NCBI RefSeq assembly: GCF_029211325.2
Contig: NZ_CP135996.1
Coordinates: 2,666,001 to 2,730,000 of the forward strand
Length of the DNA: 64,000 nucleotides
Origin: Caproicibacterium argilliputei
Lineage (GTDB): Bacteria > Bacillota > Clostridia > Oscillospirales > Acutalibacteraceae
Direction: 5' to 3'
Shown: positions 51,394 to 59,846 of the stretch, in pieces
How the letters are laid out: each line of letters begins with the position of its first letter
Position numbering within the stretch: the stretch's first letter is position 1
Notes under the pieces: generated by a model
The model's input: only the letters and a program-made list of their open reading frames with translations
Told to the model about the DNA's origin: nothing
The model's database searches: none
Made by a program: the position numbers and the translations under genes

Positions 51394-52428
51394 TCACATG
51401 CGCATGACAAAGGCCGGGGATTCTTCCTGATCCCCGGCCTGTTCCTGTCCGCTTTCGATTGTTTCTGCGGGCGCGGATTGCGTCTGCTCCTGTTCTTTTT
51501 TCTGCCGCATCCGTTCCTTCTGCTTCTCGGCCTGCGCCGGATCGCGCCACGCAATGCAGCCGTCCAGATGCTCCAAAAGATGAGTGCGGGCGGTTTTGAA
51601 TTCATCGCCGATCAGACCAAGCCGCAGAAGCCAGGTGCGGAAGGTGTATTTCTCGTTGGTGGTCAGCGTTTTCTGTCGGCTGGCGCACCGCTGGTTCAGC
51701 GCCTGTGCGGAAATAGCGAGGCAGAATTGGATATACGCCTTGATTTTTCCGGCATGAGTGGTGGAGTTGAACGACCTGAATTCCACCGTGCCTTTTTGGA
51801 ATACGCTGTGCAGATTGAGGCAGTGATAGCGGCTGTCATCGTAGTGGATATTGCTGCGGTCGCCGCCGTTGTACCAGATCCGGCTGACCTCGTTCAGCGT
51901 TTTCGGCTTTTTTCGGTTCAGTTCCTCCAAGAAACGGGCATCTACCGGCTTGCACCAGCGGTGCTGCCTTGCCACGGTAACCTGCAGCGCCTTGTAAATC
52001 AGATCCTCTTTGCTGGCCATGATATTGGTGATATTCCGAAGGGTGTTGGCATTAAAAGGAGAGGCATCCACGTGAACATGAATGCCGCAGCTCTCGTTGG
52101 CGATGGCCCCTGCCTTCCGGAGTTTACGTACCAGCTCTTGTACGGTTTCGATGTCCTCCCACCGGCAGATGGGGCTGACCATCTCGGTTTTGTACTCGTC
52201 GGAGGCTGATATGACCTGCCCGCCGGACTTTTTCTGCGCCGAAATGCTGGAATCGCTCATGAAATTCCACTTGCGTCCCTGATCGTCCAGTGCGCTGTAG
52301 GTGTTGTAATAGGTGCCGTCAAAATTGGCGGCAGTGCCAAAATGCTCGGCGGCAATTTCAGCGGCGGCCTTGCGGGTAATTCCGGTCAGCTCGATTTCAA
52401 TGCCGAATCGCTGCTGCTTCATGTCCAT
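51394..52428 (-). CDS. Amidoligase (COOH-NH2 ligase superfamily)
   Basis: A 344-residue enzyme of the glutamine-synthetase-fold amidoligase family. FGIEIELTGITRKAAAEIA has the diagnostic EIE metal site (residues 10-12), CGIHVHVDASPFNANTL the HxHxD region (about 119) and GTVEFRSFNSTTHAGKI the E-F-R active site (about 222). The C-terminal 60 residues are Lys/Glu/Gln-rich. These enzymes ligate amino groups to carboxylates, possibly on a peptide or the cell wall. Paired with GGCT in many elements; the substrate is unknown. Confidence 0.88.
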   Translation of the reverse strand: MDMKQQRFGIEIELTGITRKAAAEIAAEHFGTAANFDGTYYNTYSALDDQGRKWNFMSDSSISAQKKSGGQVISASDEYKTEMVSPICRWEDIETVQELVRKLRKAGAIANESCGIHVHVDASPFNANTLRNITNIMASKEDLIYKALQVTVARQHRWCKPVDARFLEELNRKKPKTLNEVSRIWYNGGDRSNIHYDDSRYHCLNLHSVFQKGTVEFRSFNSTTHAGKIKAYIQFCLAISAQALNQRCASRQKTLTTNEKYTFRTWLLRLGLIGDEFKTARTHLLEHLDGCIAWRDPAQAEKQKERMRQKKEQEQTQSAPAETIESGQEQAGDQEESPAFVMRM

Positions 52429-52450
52429 ACAATTTTTTCACTTCCTCCCA

Positions 52451-54292
52451 TCAGCGCCCGCCCGCTTTTCCGAACAGAGCCGCTTTATGCTCCGGCGCGT
52501 TCACCATCAGGTTGTACCGCTCGTTTCCGCATTTATAAAGGCACACGCCCCGCTGCGGGTAGCGGATCAGATTGTATTCGCTCTGTTCAAGCTGGAGCGT
52601 ATCGATGTAGAACTTCGCGTCGATATTCCCGGCGTTAAACAGAAACTGATGTGTCGGTATGGAAAACAGAGGCTTGGTGTATTCCCGGATACCCTCGATG
52701 TTGAAGTCCTCAAGGTTTTGGCTGGCAAGGATCACTGCGCTGTCCTTTTTGCGGACACGTTTCATGAAGTTGCGGACATACTCCACGGCGGTGAGATTGG
52801 TCAGGAACAAATAGAACTCATCAATACTGGCGGCGGTGTTTCCGGTGGTCAGCAGTTCGTTGCTCATGTAGGAAAGAACATTAAACAGCATGGCGTTACG
52901 GATGCTTTTGCTGGCCTGCAGCAAACCTTTCACTCCGAAAGTAATGAAACTGCCGTCCGTGATATTGGTATGCCCGTCAAAGAATTTGGCCTCCGACCCT
53001 TTGCACAGGGAGTGGAGGCCAAGGAGGATTTCCTGCAGAAGCTCGGCGGTGTAGAGCTGGCGGCTGCCCGTATCATAATTTTTATACTCGTCCTCAATCA
53101 GCGCGTAAAGGTCGGACAGAATCGGATAATCCGCAGGTTTCAGCCGGTCGAAGTTACTGTGATCGGTAAGACCCCATTTCTCATAGAGCTTCTGGAGCAT
53201 GATTTCGATCACGTCGATCTGCCGGTCGGTGAAATCCTTGTATGTCCGGAAAAAATCCTTGAGGAAGCTGATATGCTGACTGAGCTTGCTGGTTTTCCGG
53301 AAGGCTTCCGGCACATACTCGCCGTCCTCGCAGGCATCCGCGCAATCCTGCTCGTCCCATGTTTTTGGTTCCAGAACATTGATGATATGTTCCCCGGACA
53401 TCAGATCGATAAAGCAGCCGCCGAGATTGTTGGTGAGATCCTCGTACTCCATTTCGGGATCGAGGCAGATTACATTCATGCCGGATTCCCTCAGATTGCA
53501 CAGGATGAGCTTGAGCAGATAGCTCTTGCCCTGACCGGAATTGCCGAGAATAAGGATGTTGGCGTTGGTTTTATCATCGGCCCTGCGGTTGAAATCCACC
53601 AGCACGTTACTGCCGAATTTGTCCCGCCCAATGTAGAAACCGTGGGGATCGGTCTTGCCGGAGTAGTTAAAGGGATAGAGATTGGCAACCGACGACGCGG
53701 GAAGAACGCGTTCAAACTGGTCGCCGAACACGTTCCAGCCGCTCGGCATGACGCAGAGAAATCCCTGCTGCTGGCGGAGCATCAGCCGGTCGACATTGAG
53801 CTTACTGCGGATCAGCTCCGTCAGCACCTCGGTCTGCAGCAACTTGAGCTGATCCATATCGTGAGCGGACAGCTCAATATATACGGCGGCGTGGAGCAGC
53901 GGCTCACGGTTACGGTGCATCTGCGCCACAATGGTCGCCACATCCTGCAGATTGCTTTCGGCAAGCACGGTCTGCTGCAGATCGTTGGTGTTGCTCTTGT
54001 TCATGCGGTTTTTATTTGCGGCATTGCTGATGATCTTTTTTTCCTCAACAGGCGTGACATGGCGGGTATAGATCCGCAGCGTGATGCCGTCTTTTTCACC
54101 GAGGTGCCGGAGGATTGCCTGCTCATCGGTGGATGTCGGATATTCCCGAAGCGCCCACACACACCGGAATGTATTGCCGCAGATGAAATGGTCGGTATTG
54201 AATTTGATGATGGAAGGCGCGATCATATCGAGAAATTCCTGTACATGAATATCCTCCTGCGGAGAAGCTTTGGTTTTCGGCTGTTTTGCCAT
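52451..54292 (-). CDS. VirB4-family conjugation ATPase (CD1110-like)
   Basis: A 613-residue ATPase that powers assembly of the type IV channel. Walker A is LILGNSGQGKSYLLKLILC (about residue 255), CLDPEMEYEDLTNNLGG follows, and Walker B is ASIDEFYLFLTNL (about 476). The N-terminal 200 residues are shorter than in classical VirB4; the missing part appears as a separate gene at 55383, on the other side of the ANT(6) cargo. ATG 54292 follows AAAGGAAG. Confidence 0.93.
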   Translation of the reverse strand: MAKQPKTKASPQEDIHVQEFLDMIAPSIIKFNTDHFICGNTFRCVWALREYPTSTDEQAILRHLGEKDGITLRIYTRHVTPVEEKKIISNAANKNRMNKSNTNDLQQTVLAESNLQDVATIVAQMHRNREPLLHAAVYIELSAHDMDQLKLLQTEVLTELIRSKLNVDRLMLRQQQGFLCVMPSGWNVFGDQFERVLPASSVANLYPFNYSGKTDPHGFYIGRDKFGSNVLVDFNRRADDKTNANILILGNSGQGKSYLLKLILCNLRESGMNVICLDPEMEYEDLTNNLGGCFIDLMSGEHIINVLEPKTWDEQDCADACEDGEYVPEAFRKTSKLSQHISFLKDFFRTYKDFTDRQIDVIEIMLQKLYEKWGLTDHSNFDRLKPADYPILSDLYALIEDEYKNYDTGSRQLYTAELLQEILLGLHSLCKGSEAKFFDGHTNITDGSFITFGVKGLLQASKSIRNAMLFNVLSYMSNELLTTGNTAASIDEFYLFLTNLTAVEYVRNFMKRVRKKDSAVILASQNLEDFNIEGIREYTKPLFSIPTHQFLFNAGNIDAKFYIDTLQLEQSEYNLIRYPQRGVCLYKCGNERYNLMVNAPEHKAALFGKAGGR

Positions 54293-54326
54293 GAGGCATA
54301 CTTCCTTTCTGATTTTTCTGAACATA

Positions 54327-54356
54327 GAAAAGCCGCCACATTTCTGTGACGGCTTT
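54327..54356 (-). terminator. Terminator-like hairpin before virB4
   Basis: Minus-strand stem AAAGCCG-CACA with TGTG-CGGCTTT, GAAA loop, then TTTTC, directly upstream of the virB4 RBS. Confidence 0.65.
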
Positions 54357-54455
54357 GGACAAATCTGAGGAAAAACATGGTATAATGGTCGTATATAAAT
54401 TCGCATTGTTTATATAACACGTAGATAAAGTGGATAACTGAAAAGAGGTATTGCT

Positions 54456-55319
54456 ATGCGTTCGAGAGAAGAAATGCTTGATTTAATAATAGATACTGCA
54501 ACCGCTGATTCCCGTATTCGCGCGGCATATCTGGAAGGCTCACGTTCTAATCCAAATGTACCGCAGGATATTTTTCAAGATTATGATGTAGTGTATGTTG
54601 TAACGGAAACAAAATCATTCAGAGAAGATAAAAATTGGATTAACCGTTTTGGCGCACGCTTATATATGCAATATCCGGAAAAAAGTGTATATTACCAGTC
54701 CGATGTTAATAATTGTTATGGGTGGTTAATTCAGTTTTTAGATGGTAATAGACTGGATTTACATGTGCGCACATTGAAAAATGCGTTAAGTAATCTTGAA
54801 TTATATACAACTTTGGTGGATAAGGATAGCATCATGCCAGAGAAGCAGATGCTATCAGATGAAAGATATTGGGTTAAAAAACCAACATCGGAACAATTTC
54901 ACTGTACATGTAACGAATTCTGGTGGTGCTTAAATAATGTTGCTAAAGGATTATGGCGTGAAGAGATTCCGTATGTTATGGATATGATAGATTTTCAGAT
55001 AAGGCCCATGCTTGGCCGACTGTTGAAATGGAAAATCGGTATGGAAAACAAATTTTCTGTAAGCGTGGGGAAATCCGCAAAATATATGAACAAGTATGTT
55101 TCAAAAAAGATTTATCAGAGGTATCTCCAAACATATTCAGCAGCTCAAGTAGACGCCATCTGGGATGCTGTTTTTACCATGTGTGATTTATTTGAGGAAA
55201 TTGCTATTCAAGTGAGTAAAAAATTAAACTTTTCATATGACTTAATCGAAGCTGATAATAGCAAAGGGTATCTTAAACATATCAGAGCATTACCACCCGA
55301 TGCAGATACGATTTATTAG
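54456..55319 (+). CDS. Aminoglycoside 6-nucleotidyltransferase (ANT(6)/AadE family)
   Basis: A 287-residue enzyme that adenylates streptomycin-type aminoglycosides. AAYLEGSRSNPNVPQDIFQDYD (G-S and the metal-binding D-x-D, about residues 24-44) and RLDLHVRTL supply the nucleotidyltransferase site; the YVSKKIYQRYLQTYSA and YLKHIRALPPDADTIY C-terminus is typical of ANT(6). AT-rich, opposite to the transfer operon and with its own TATAAT at about 54384, so it is a cargo gene that has landed between two parts of the VirB4 machinery. Confidence 0.9.
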   Translation: MRSREEMLDLIIDTATADSRIRAAYLEGSRSNPNVPQDIFQDYDVVYVVTETKSFREDKNWINRFGARLYMQYPEKSVYYQSDVNNCYGWLIQFLDGNRLDLHVRTLKNALSNLELYTTLVDKDSIMPEKQMLSDERYWVKKPTSEQFHCTCNEFWWCLNNVAKGLWREEIPYVMDMIDFQIRPMLGRLLKWKIGMENKFSVSVGKSAKYMNKYVSKKIYQRYLQTYSAAQVDAIWDAVFTMCDLFEEIAIQVSKKLNFSYDLIEADNSKGYLKHIRALPPDADTIY

Positions 55320-55382
55320 AACGTCCCAATTACTTTGGGCATATTATGAGCAAAATCGGAAGCCGAGAATGTAGGCCCATTC

Positions 55383-55970
55383 TTACTCATTCAATATGAC
55401 CCACCTTTCCCCGTCGAAATCCTCAAACTTTTCCGTGGTCATGTTCTGCTCAAAATAAACGGCCAGCAGCCGCTTGATGTCCTCATTCCCGGCGCGGCTT
55501 GCGATGAAGCCCTGTTCCTTGAGGGATTTTTCGATCCGGGACAGATAGGGGAATACTTCGCTTTGCTTCTCGTCGCGCAGACGGATGATGATGAGGAACT
55601 CACGGGCTGTGGCCATCTGCACCTGTATCCGGTCAAGGAAGGACAGGTCCTTTTCCAGCAGTTTCCGCATCACGGGATTCTGCTCCTGCTCCATCCGGCT
55701 GCGAAGAAAGTGCTTGTTGTCCTCAAAATTTTCCCGGCTGTTGAGGCACAGCATCTCAATTTCAGCGATCCCTTTCAGCACGGTCATCAGGGCATAAATC
55801 CGGGCGCTGATGCTTTCCTCCGACAAAACGGAAATGTTGCTCGGCTTGATCTGAAAATACACCAGTTCTCCGTGACCATAGGTCTGCAAACTGTAGTCGG
55901 TGATCGCTTTGGTATTCATAAGCTGCCTTGTGGAGGCTTTCCGCTTGGCCTCTTTTTTCTTTCTGCTCAT
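55383..55970 (-). CDS. VirB4 N-terminal-domain-like transfer protein (CD1111-like)
   Basis: A 195-residue protein. From about residue 30, GELVYFQIKPSNISVLSEES is the segment that begins the N-terminal (CagE/TrbE-like) domain of fused VirB4/TraC ATPases; a charged helical hairpin region and REFLIIIRLRDEKQSEVFPYL follow. No ATPase motifs are present. ATG 55970 follows AAAGGAGAGCT. In CTn4-like elements it is normally adjacent to the VirB4 ATPase gene; here the ANT(6) cargo separates them. Confidence 0.78.
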   Translation of the reverse strand: MSRKKKEAKRKASTRQLMNTKAITDYSLQTYGHGELVYFQIKPSNISVLSEESISARIYALMTVLKGIAEIEMLCLNSRENFEDNKHFLRSRMEQEQNPVMRKLLEKDLSFLDRIQVQMATAREFLIIIRLRDEKQSEVFPYLSRIEKSLKEQGFIASRAGNEDIKRLLAVYFEQNMTTEKFEDFDGERWVILNE

Positions 55971-56052
55971 AGCTCTCCTTTCCGCGAAATCCGGGGCGCG
56001 GGGATTGCGCCGCGACTTCCGCAATAAATGATTGCGTGATTAGCGTTCAGGA

Positions 56053-56310
56053 TCAGCCTGCCCATTCATAGATTTGCTGCTTGCCGATAAAAAAAGCACA
56101 AGCATACCGGAGAAAATCCAGAATGCTTGTGTCCTCAAAACGGATGGTCAGGAAGGCGTATACGGCGGTCAGGACGATGGGCGGTATAAATCTTATCTGC
56201 GTCAGGGCGAGAATGGAAAGCAGCGCTCCCACACCGATCACGCCGATATCCCGAAGCTGCCACAGCCACAGAGTAGCCTTCGCCTTCAGGTTGTCAGGAT
56301 AAATATACAT
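56053..56310 (-). CDS. PrgI-family membrane protein
   Basis: An 85-residue protein with two membrane helices (about residues 25-42 and 45-60). MYIYPDNLKAKATLWLW and RFEDTSILDFLRYA are PrgI hallmarks. It is a VirB3-like inner-membrane component that works with VirB4. Only 82 bases separate it from the VirB4-N-domain gene. Confidence 0.85.
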   Translation of the reverse strand: MYIYPDNLKAKATLWLWQLRDIGVIGVGALLSILALTQIRFIPPIVLTAVYAFLTIRFEDTSILDFLRYACAFFIGKQQIYEWAG

Positions 56311-56323
56311 GTTTCGGCCTCCT

Positions 56324-56887
56324 TCAGAGTTTCAGGCTCATGCCGGGGTATTGCCGCAGCTCCGGTTCGATCTCTTTCGGGTAATAATGAACATTCGGAC
56401 TGTAGGCGTTATCGTTCAACGATTTCGCGTGTGCCGCCGCCTGCTCATAGGTATCGAATTTGACTGGCTCGCCATTGTGCTTGCACCAACTTTGCGCCGC
56501 GCCGCACACGGAATTTGCGCTGCGAACCGCCCATACGCCATATTGATTCATAGAAAGTCCTCCTTTAATTTCTGCTTCCGATATCTCTTTTACAGGGATT
56601 CCGAGCCGCTTGGCGGCGGCAAGTTCCGCGCGCATGCCTTCGGAGATTCGGCTGGAACACAGCCACAGCTCGTCGGCGGCCTCTAAGATCCGAAGTCCCA
56701 TCCGGATGCCGGTTTCCCTCTCAGCAGGGACAGCATCATCCAGAATCTGTGGATATAACAGGTGAACAGCCACCGGCGTGCAATTTTGCCGAATCGCATA
56801 CCGGCAGGCCGCCTTTGCAAATTTGACATTGTTCGCCACGTCACCGGCGTATGGCGAACAGATATAGACCAGCTTGTTTTCACTCAT
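56324..56887 (-). CDS. DUF4406/nucleoside-deoxyribosyltransferase-like protein, fused
   Basis: A 187-residue protein of two parts. The first 110 residues (VYICSPYAGDVANNVKFAKA, then ADELWLCSSRISEGMRAEL) are a DUF4406-like Rossmann domain related to nucleoside 2-deoxyribosyltransferases. From about 121, MNQYGVWAVRSANSVCGAAQ and the YEQAAAHAKSLNDNAYSPN block match a small domain that is a stand-alone protein in other elements. ATG 56887 overlaps the VirB6-like stop by four bases. It may process a nucleotide during conjugation; role not established. Confidence 0.75.
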   Translation of the reverse strand: MSENKLVYICSPYAGDVANNVKFAKAACRYAIRQNCTPVAVHLLYPQILDDAVPAERETGIRMGLRILEAADELWLCSSRISEGMRAELAAAKRLGIPVKEISEAEIKGGLSMNQYGVWAVRSANSVCGAAQSWCKHNGEPVKFDTYEQAAAHAKSLNDNAYSPNVHYYPKEIEPELRQYPGMSLKL

Positions 56888-57786
56888 TTCGCCACCGCCT
56901 GTACAATGGTGCGCGTCATGTTCACAGCGGTCTGAGCCGCATAAACGGTTCCCATGAGGTTTGACTTGGTGCTGGTGTCCAGCCCAAACTGTCCGGCGAT
57001 CCGGGGAATTTCGCCCGCTGCCAGCATCAGTCCCAGGCCGAGCAGGGCGTGATCTTTGACCACCATAAGGCCCGCGATGAGGATGGTTGATTGCAAAAAG
57101 GCCGTAAGGCACAGTCCGATGACTTGCTTGCACCAGCCCACGAAACCGTCGATATATCCTCTCGGAACAGAGAACATATACAGGCTCCCCACGGCAATCT
57201 GAATGAGCAGGATGCCGCCGCGTTTCAGGTTGGCAAAGAAAACTTTAATGACCGCATAACCCATGAGGATCAGAATAAAGATCATCATAATCGGACTCGT
57301 GATAGCGGTAAGGCCGCCGAACACGTTGCTGCTCATGGCCTGATTCACGTCGCCCGCGTTTTTCAGCGTATCAATGATATTGGCGGCAACCGTCCCGAAG
57401 TCGGTGCCAAGCCCGGTAATGCCAGCCGTAAAACTTCCCTGCAGGGACACGGACAGCTTGTACAGCTCCACCGGCACTGTCGTGAACAGGCCCACGGCCA
57501 TAAAGCCCTTGATGGCGTTGAGCGCCGTGTCCCGGATGCTGCCTCTGCCGGACTGATATTCGATGGCGCATTCAAAGCAGGCCACCACAAGGCCGACGCC
57601 GTACAGCGCCCACGCGAGATAAGAGAAAAACAGCACGATGGATTGCACCCACGGCAGTTCGAACAGATCGGCTCCCATGTCACCCATCTGCATGAAGAAA
57701 TCGCCGAGAAAGCCCACGATCTGGCTGTAGATCCAATCCACAATCTGACCGAGGACCGTGTCGGCGACGAAGTCCCATATGAACAT
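56884..57786 (-). CDS. VirB6/TrbL-like polytopic transfer protein
   Basis: A 300-residue inner-membrane protein with about six hydrophobic segments (about 12-40, 46-66, 100-120, 165-200, 205-225, 235-262) and a glycine-rich middle, as expected for a VirB6-like channel component. It lies upstream of PrgI and VirB4, in the usual gene order. Its own upstream gene is now behind the MFS cargo. The start is the ATG at 57786, 252 bases from the exporter start on the other strand. Confidence 0.85.
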   Translation of the reverse strand: MFIWDFVADTVLGQIVDWIYSQIVGFLGDFFMQMGDMGADLFELPWVQSIVLFFSYLAWALYGVGLVVACFECAIEYQSGRGSIRDTALNAIKGFMAVGLFTTVPVELYKLSVSLQGSFTAGITGLGTDFGTVAANIIDTLKNAGDVNQAMSSNVFGGLTAITSPIMMIFILILMGYAVIKVFFANLKRGGILLIQIAVGSLYMFSVPRGYIDGFVGWCKQVIGLCLTAFLQSTILIAGLMVVKDHALLGLGLMLAAGEIPRIAGQFGLDTSTKSNLMGTVYAAQTAVNMTRTIVQAVAK

Positions 57787-57906
57787 TGAAAGTCATCACC
57801 CCTTTCTGATGAGGAACATATGTGTATTGGCTTTTCAGTTTCAGTTATGGTAAAATAATTATTATAAATGACGCGTGACGCGCCAAGATTAATAAGGAGA
57901 ATAAAC

Positions 57907-57945
57907 ATGCAACTCTGCATTGATAATGCTCCGTGCAAGGTCTGA
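57907..57945 (+). CDS. 12-residue leader peptide of the MFS exporter
   Basis: MQLCIDNAPCKV, with AAGGAG seven bases before the ATG. Codons 8-11 form the left arm of the first hairpin. Arrangement is that of translational attenuators controlling antibiotic-efflux and methylase genes. Confidence 0.75.
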   Translation: MQLCIDNAPCKV

Positions 57946-58038
57946 ACCGGACGAGACTGCACGGAGCGGATTGAATTCGTCCGTTCGACTTTGCACTTTC
58001 ATCAAATCTTAAGATTTTATTGAAAGAGGAGCAAAGTC
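57928..58038 (+). promoter_or_regulatory. Attenuator hairpins sequestering the exporter RBS
   Basis: First stem: GCTCCGTGCA (57928-57937) with TGCACGGAGC (57958-57967), perfect. Second stem: GACTTTGC (57987-57994) with GCAAAGTC (58031-58038), inner CTTTCA/TGAAAG, and an AAATCTTAAGATTT palindrome (58004-58017). The exporter RBS AGAGGAG lies in the right arm, so translation should need ribosome stalling on the leader to free it. Promoter: TTGGCT, 18 bases, TAAAAT near 57830-57855. Confidence 0.78.
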
Positions 58039-59337
58039 ATGTTCAAAAATATTAAAGCATCTATCAGGGAACTTCGTACCTTCCTGATTTTATGGATTAC
58101 CCAGTCATTTTCGGAGCTGGGCAGCGCTATGACCAATTTTGCCTTGGTTATCTGGTCTTATCAACAGCAGGGTTCTGCGCTCACCACCTCGCTTTTAGCC
58201 ATTTGTTCCTATGCGCCGTATGTCCTTTTGAGCATCTTTGCGGGTGCCTTGAGTGACCGTTGGAATAAAAAACTCACCATGCTGGTCAGCGACAGTTTTG
58301 CGGCGCTCTGCTCTGTTTCGGTGCTGGTACTGCTGACAACGGGTCATCTTCAGATTTGGCATCTATATGTGATCAATACCCTGAACGGACTAATGAACAC
58401 CGTCCAGCAACCGGCATCCGATGTGGCCATTAGCCTGCTGGCTCCACAAAAGCATTATCAGAAGGTCGGTGGGCTGCGGTCGTTCTCCAATTCGTTGGTT
58501 ACCATACTGACGCCTGTACTTGCCACAGCACTGCTTTCCTTTACCAGTCTTCAGGTCGTCATCCTGTTTGATCTACTGACTTTTGCCACTGCCTTTGTAG
58601 CGCTGCTGTTTTTTATCAGAATCCCGCAGGCCATAAACAAGAGCGACACGGAAAGTGAATCGGTACTGCAGTCCGCCAGAAGCGGCCTGCAGTACCTAAA
58701 AAGCAACCGGGGTATTCTAGACCTGATTCTGCTTTTAGCTGTCATTAATTTTACCGCATCCATTTTCAATGCCGCCCTGCCCGCTATGATGCTGTCACGG
58801 ACCGGCGCAGGAGAGATGGCTTTGGGCATGATTAATACGGTTACAGGAATAGCAACCATGTTAGGAAGTATTCTGGTAACGGGATTTCCCGCGCCAAAGA
58901 GCCGAGTCCGAGTGATTCTTAACTCCCTGCTGTTTTCCATGAGTACAGAGAATTTTATTTTGGCCTTTGGCAGAAGCACACCGGTATGGTGCTTTGGCGC
59001 AGTACTTGGATGGATATTCATCCCGGTGATGAGCGCTAACATGGATGTCCTTTTCCGTACCAAAATCCCCATTGAGATGCAGGGACGCGTCTATTCGGCA
59101 AGAAATACCTTACAGTTTTTTACCATCCCTTTGGGATATTTATGCGGCGGCATTTTGGTAGACAGGGTTTTCGAGCCTTTTATGGCGGCGCAGCCGACGG
59201 ACAGCCTATGGGTTACGTTATTCGGAGCGGGAAAAGGCTCCGGGGCAGCACTGCTGTTTTTTGCCATTGGAATCTTTGGATTGTTATCCTGTCTGCCGTT
59301 TCGGGCAGACCAAAACATTTGGAAACTGGAAAAATAA
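58039..59337 (+). CDS. MFS transporter (efflux type)
   Basis: A 432-residue major facilitator with about 12 membrane segments and the motif-A-like GALSDRWNKKLTMLVSD between helices 2 and 3 (about residues 71-87). The family resembles Mef-type and other drug exporters (MFS_3), but I cannot assign the substrate. It is plus-strand cargo inserted between the VirB6-like gene and the VirB2-like gene, has its own leader-attenuator and is not part of the transfer operon. Induction by a ribosome-targeting drug is the natural prediction. Confidence 0.85.
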   Translation: MFKNIKASIRELRTFLILWITQSFSELGSAMTNFALVIWSYQQQGSALTTSLLAICSYAPYVLLSIFAGALSDRWNKKLTMLVSDSFAALCSVSVLVLLTTGHLQIWHLYVINTLNGLMNTVQQPASDVAISLLAPQKHYQKVGGLRSFSNSLVTILTPVLATALLSFTSLQVVILFDLLTFATAFVALLFFIRIPQAINKSDTESESVLQSARSGLQYLKSNRGILDLILLLAVINFTASIFNAALPAMMLSRTGAGEMALGMINTVTGIATMLGSILVTGFPAPKSRVRVILNSLLFSMSTENFILAFGRSTPVWCFGAVLGWIFIPVMSANMDVLFRTKIPIEMQGRVYSARNTLQFFTIPLGYLCGGILVDRVFEPFMAAQPTDSLWVTLFGAGKGSGAALLFFAIGIFGLLSCLPFRADQNIWKLEK

Positions 59338-59414
59338 TTGGCGCTTTTCTATCAATTTTCCTGTAACTGCATATCAAGCACAGGGCAGCCCTATATCTGC
59401 TCTGTGCTGCTTTG

Positions 59415-59756
59415 CTATATTCCTACGACGCTCCAGATATAAAGCGGAGCCGTTAACGTGAACACTAAACAAGCGAAAAGAATAGCTGGCGCGGCCCACT
59501 CAAATTGCCCGTGCTTTCTATAGTCGAAATAAGCCGTACCGAGTTTGGCGAAGAAAAACACGGCAAGGATCAGGTCAATTGCGGGGAAGACAACGCTGTT
59601 AACAACAGTCTTAATCTGCTGCGATGCCGTTTTCCATGTGCTTTCCACAGCTCCGGCGACATCACCGCTGCCAGCGGCATAAGCGGTGACGCTGAACATA
59701 CAGACCAGCAGTATAACGACGCAAAGCGCGGTTAGGATTCGCTTCATTTTCATCAT
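59415..59756 (-). CDS. DUF3852 / VirB2-like pilin protein
   Basis: A 113-residue protein: signal peptide (KRILTALCVVILLVCMFSVT, AYAAG cleavage near residue 27), then two hydrophobic helices (about 50-72 and 87-108) with a short loop HGQFEWAAP. Length and two-helix layout fit VirB2-like pilin subunits. It follows a terminator hairpin and lies upstream of the cargo exporter. Confidence 0.78.
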   Translation of the reverse strand: MMKMKRILTALCVVILLVCMFSVTAYAAGSGDVAGAVESTWKTASQQIKTVVNSVVFPAIDLILAVFFFAKLGTAYFDYRKHGQFEWAAPAILFACLVFTLTAPLYIWSVVGI

Positions 59757-59789
59757 TTTTTCCACCTTTCCTTTTAAATGTTTAGAGAA

Positions 59790-59829
59790 GAAAAGGCCGC
59801 ATGCTTCTTGCTTTTTGAAGTATGCGGCC
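59790..59829 (-). terminator. Terminator-like hairpin
   Basis: Minus-strand stem GGCCGCAT-CTTC with GAAG-ATGCGGCC (one A-C mismatch), then TTTTC, between the Trp-rich protein and the VirB2-like gene. Confidence 0.75.
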
Positions 59830-59846
59830 CTTATTCGTTTCTGTTG

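Noticed and set aside
52313..54349. Long plus-strand open frame opposite virB4 (678 codons), and similar ones at 2019-3314 and 34458-35456 opposite pckG and hcp
   Set aside because: They are antisense to strongly supported genes, have no RBS or family features and have the composition expected of shadows.
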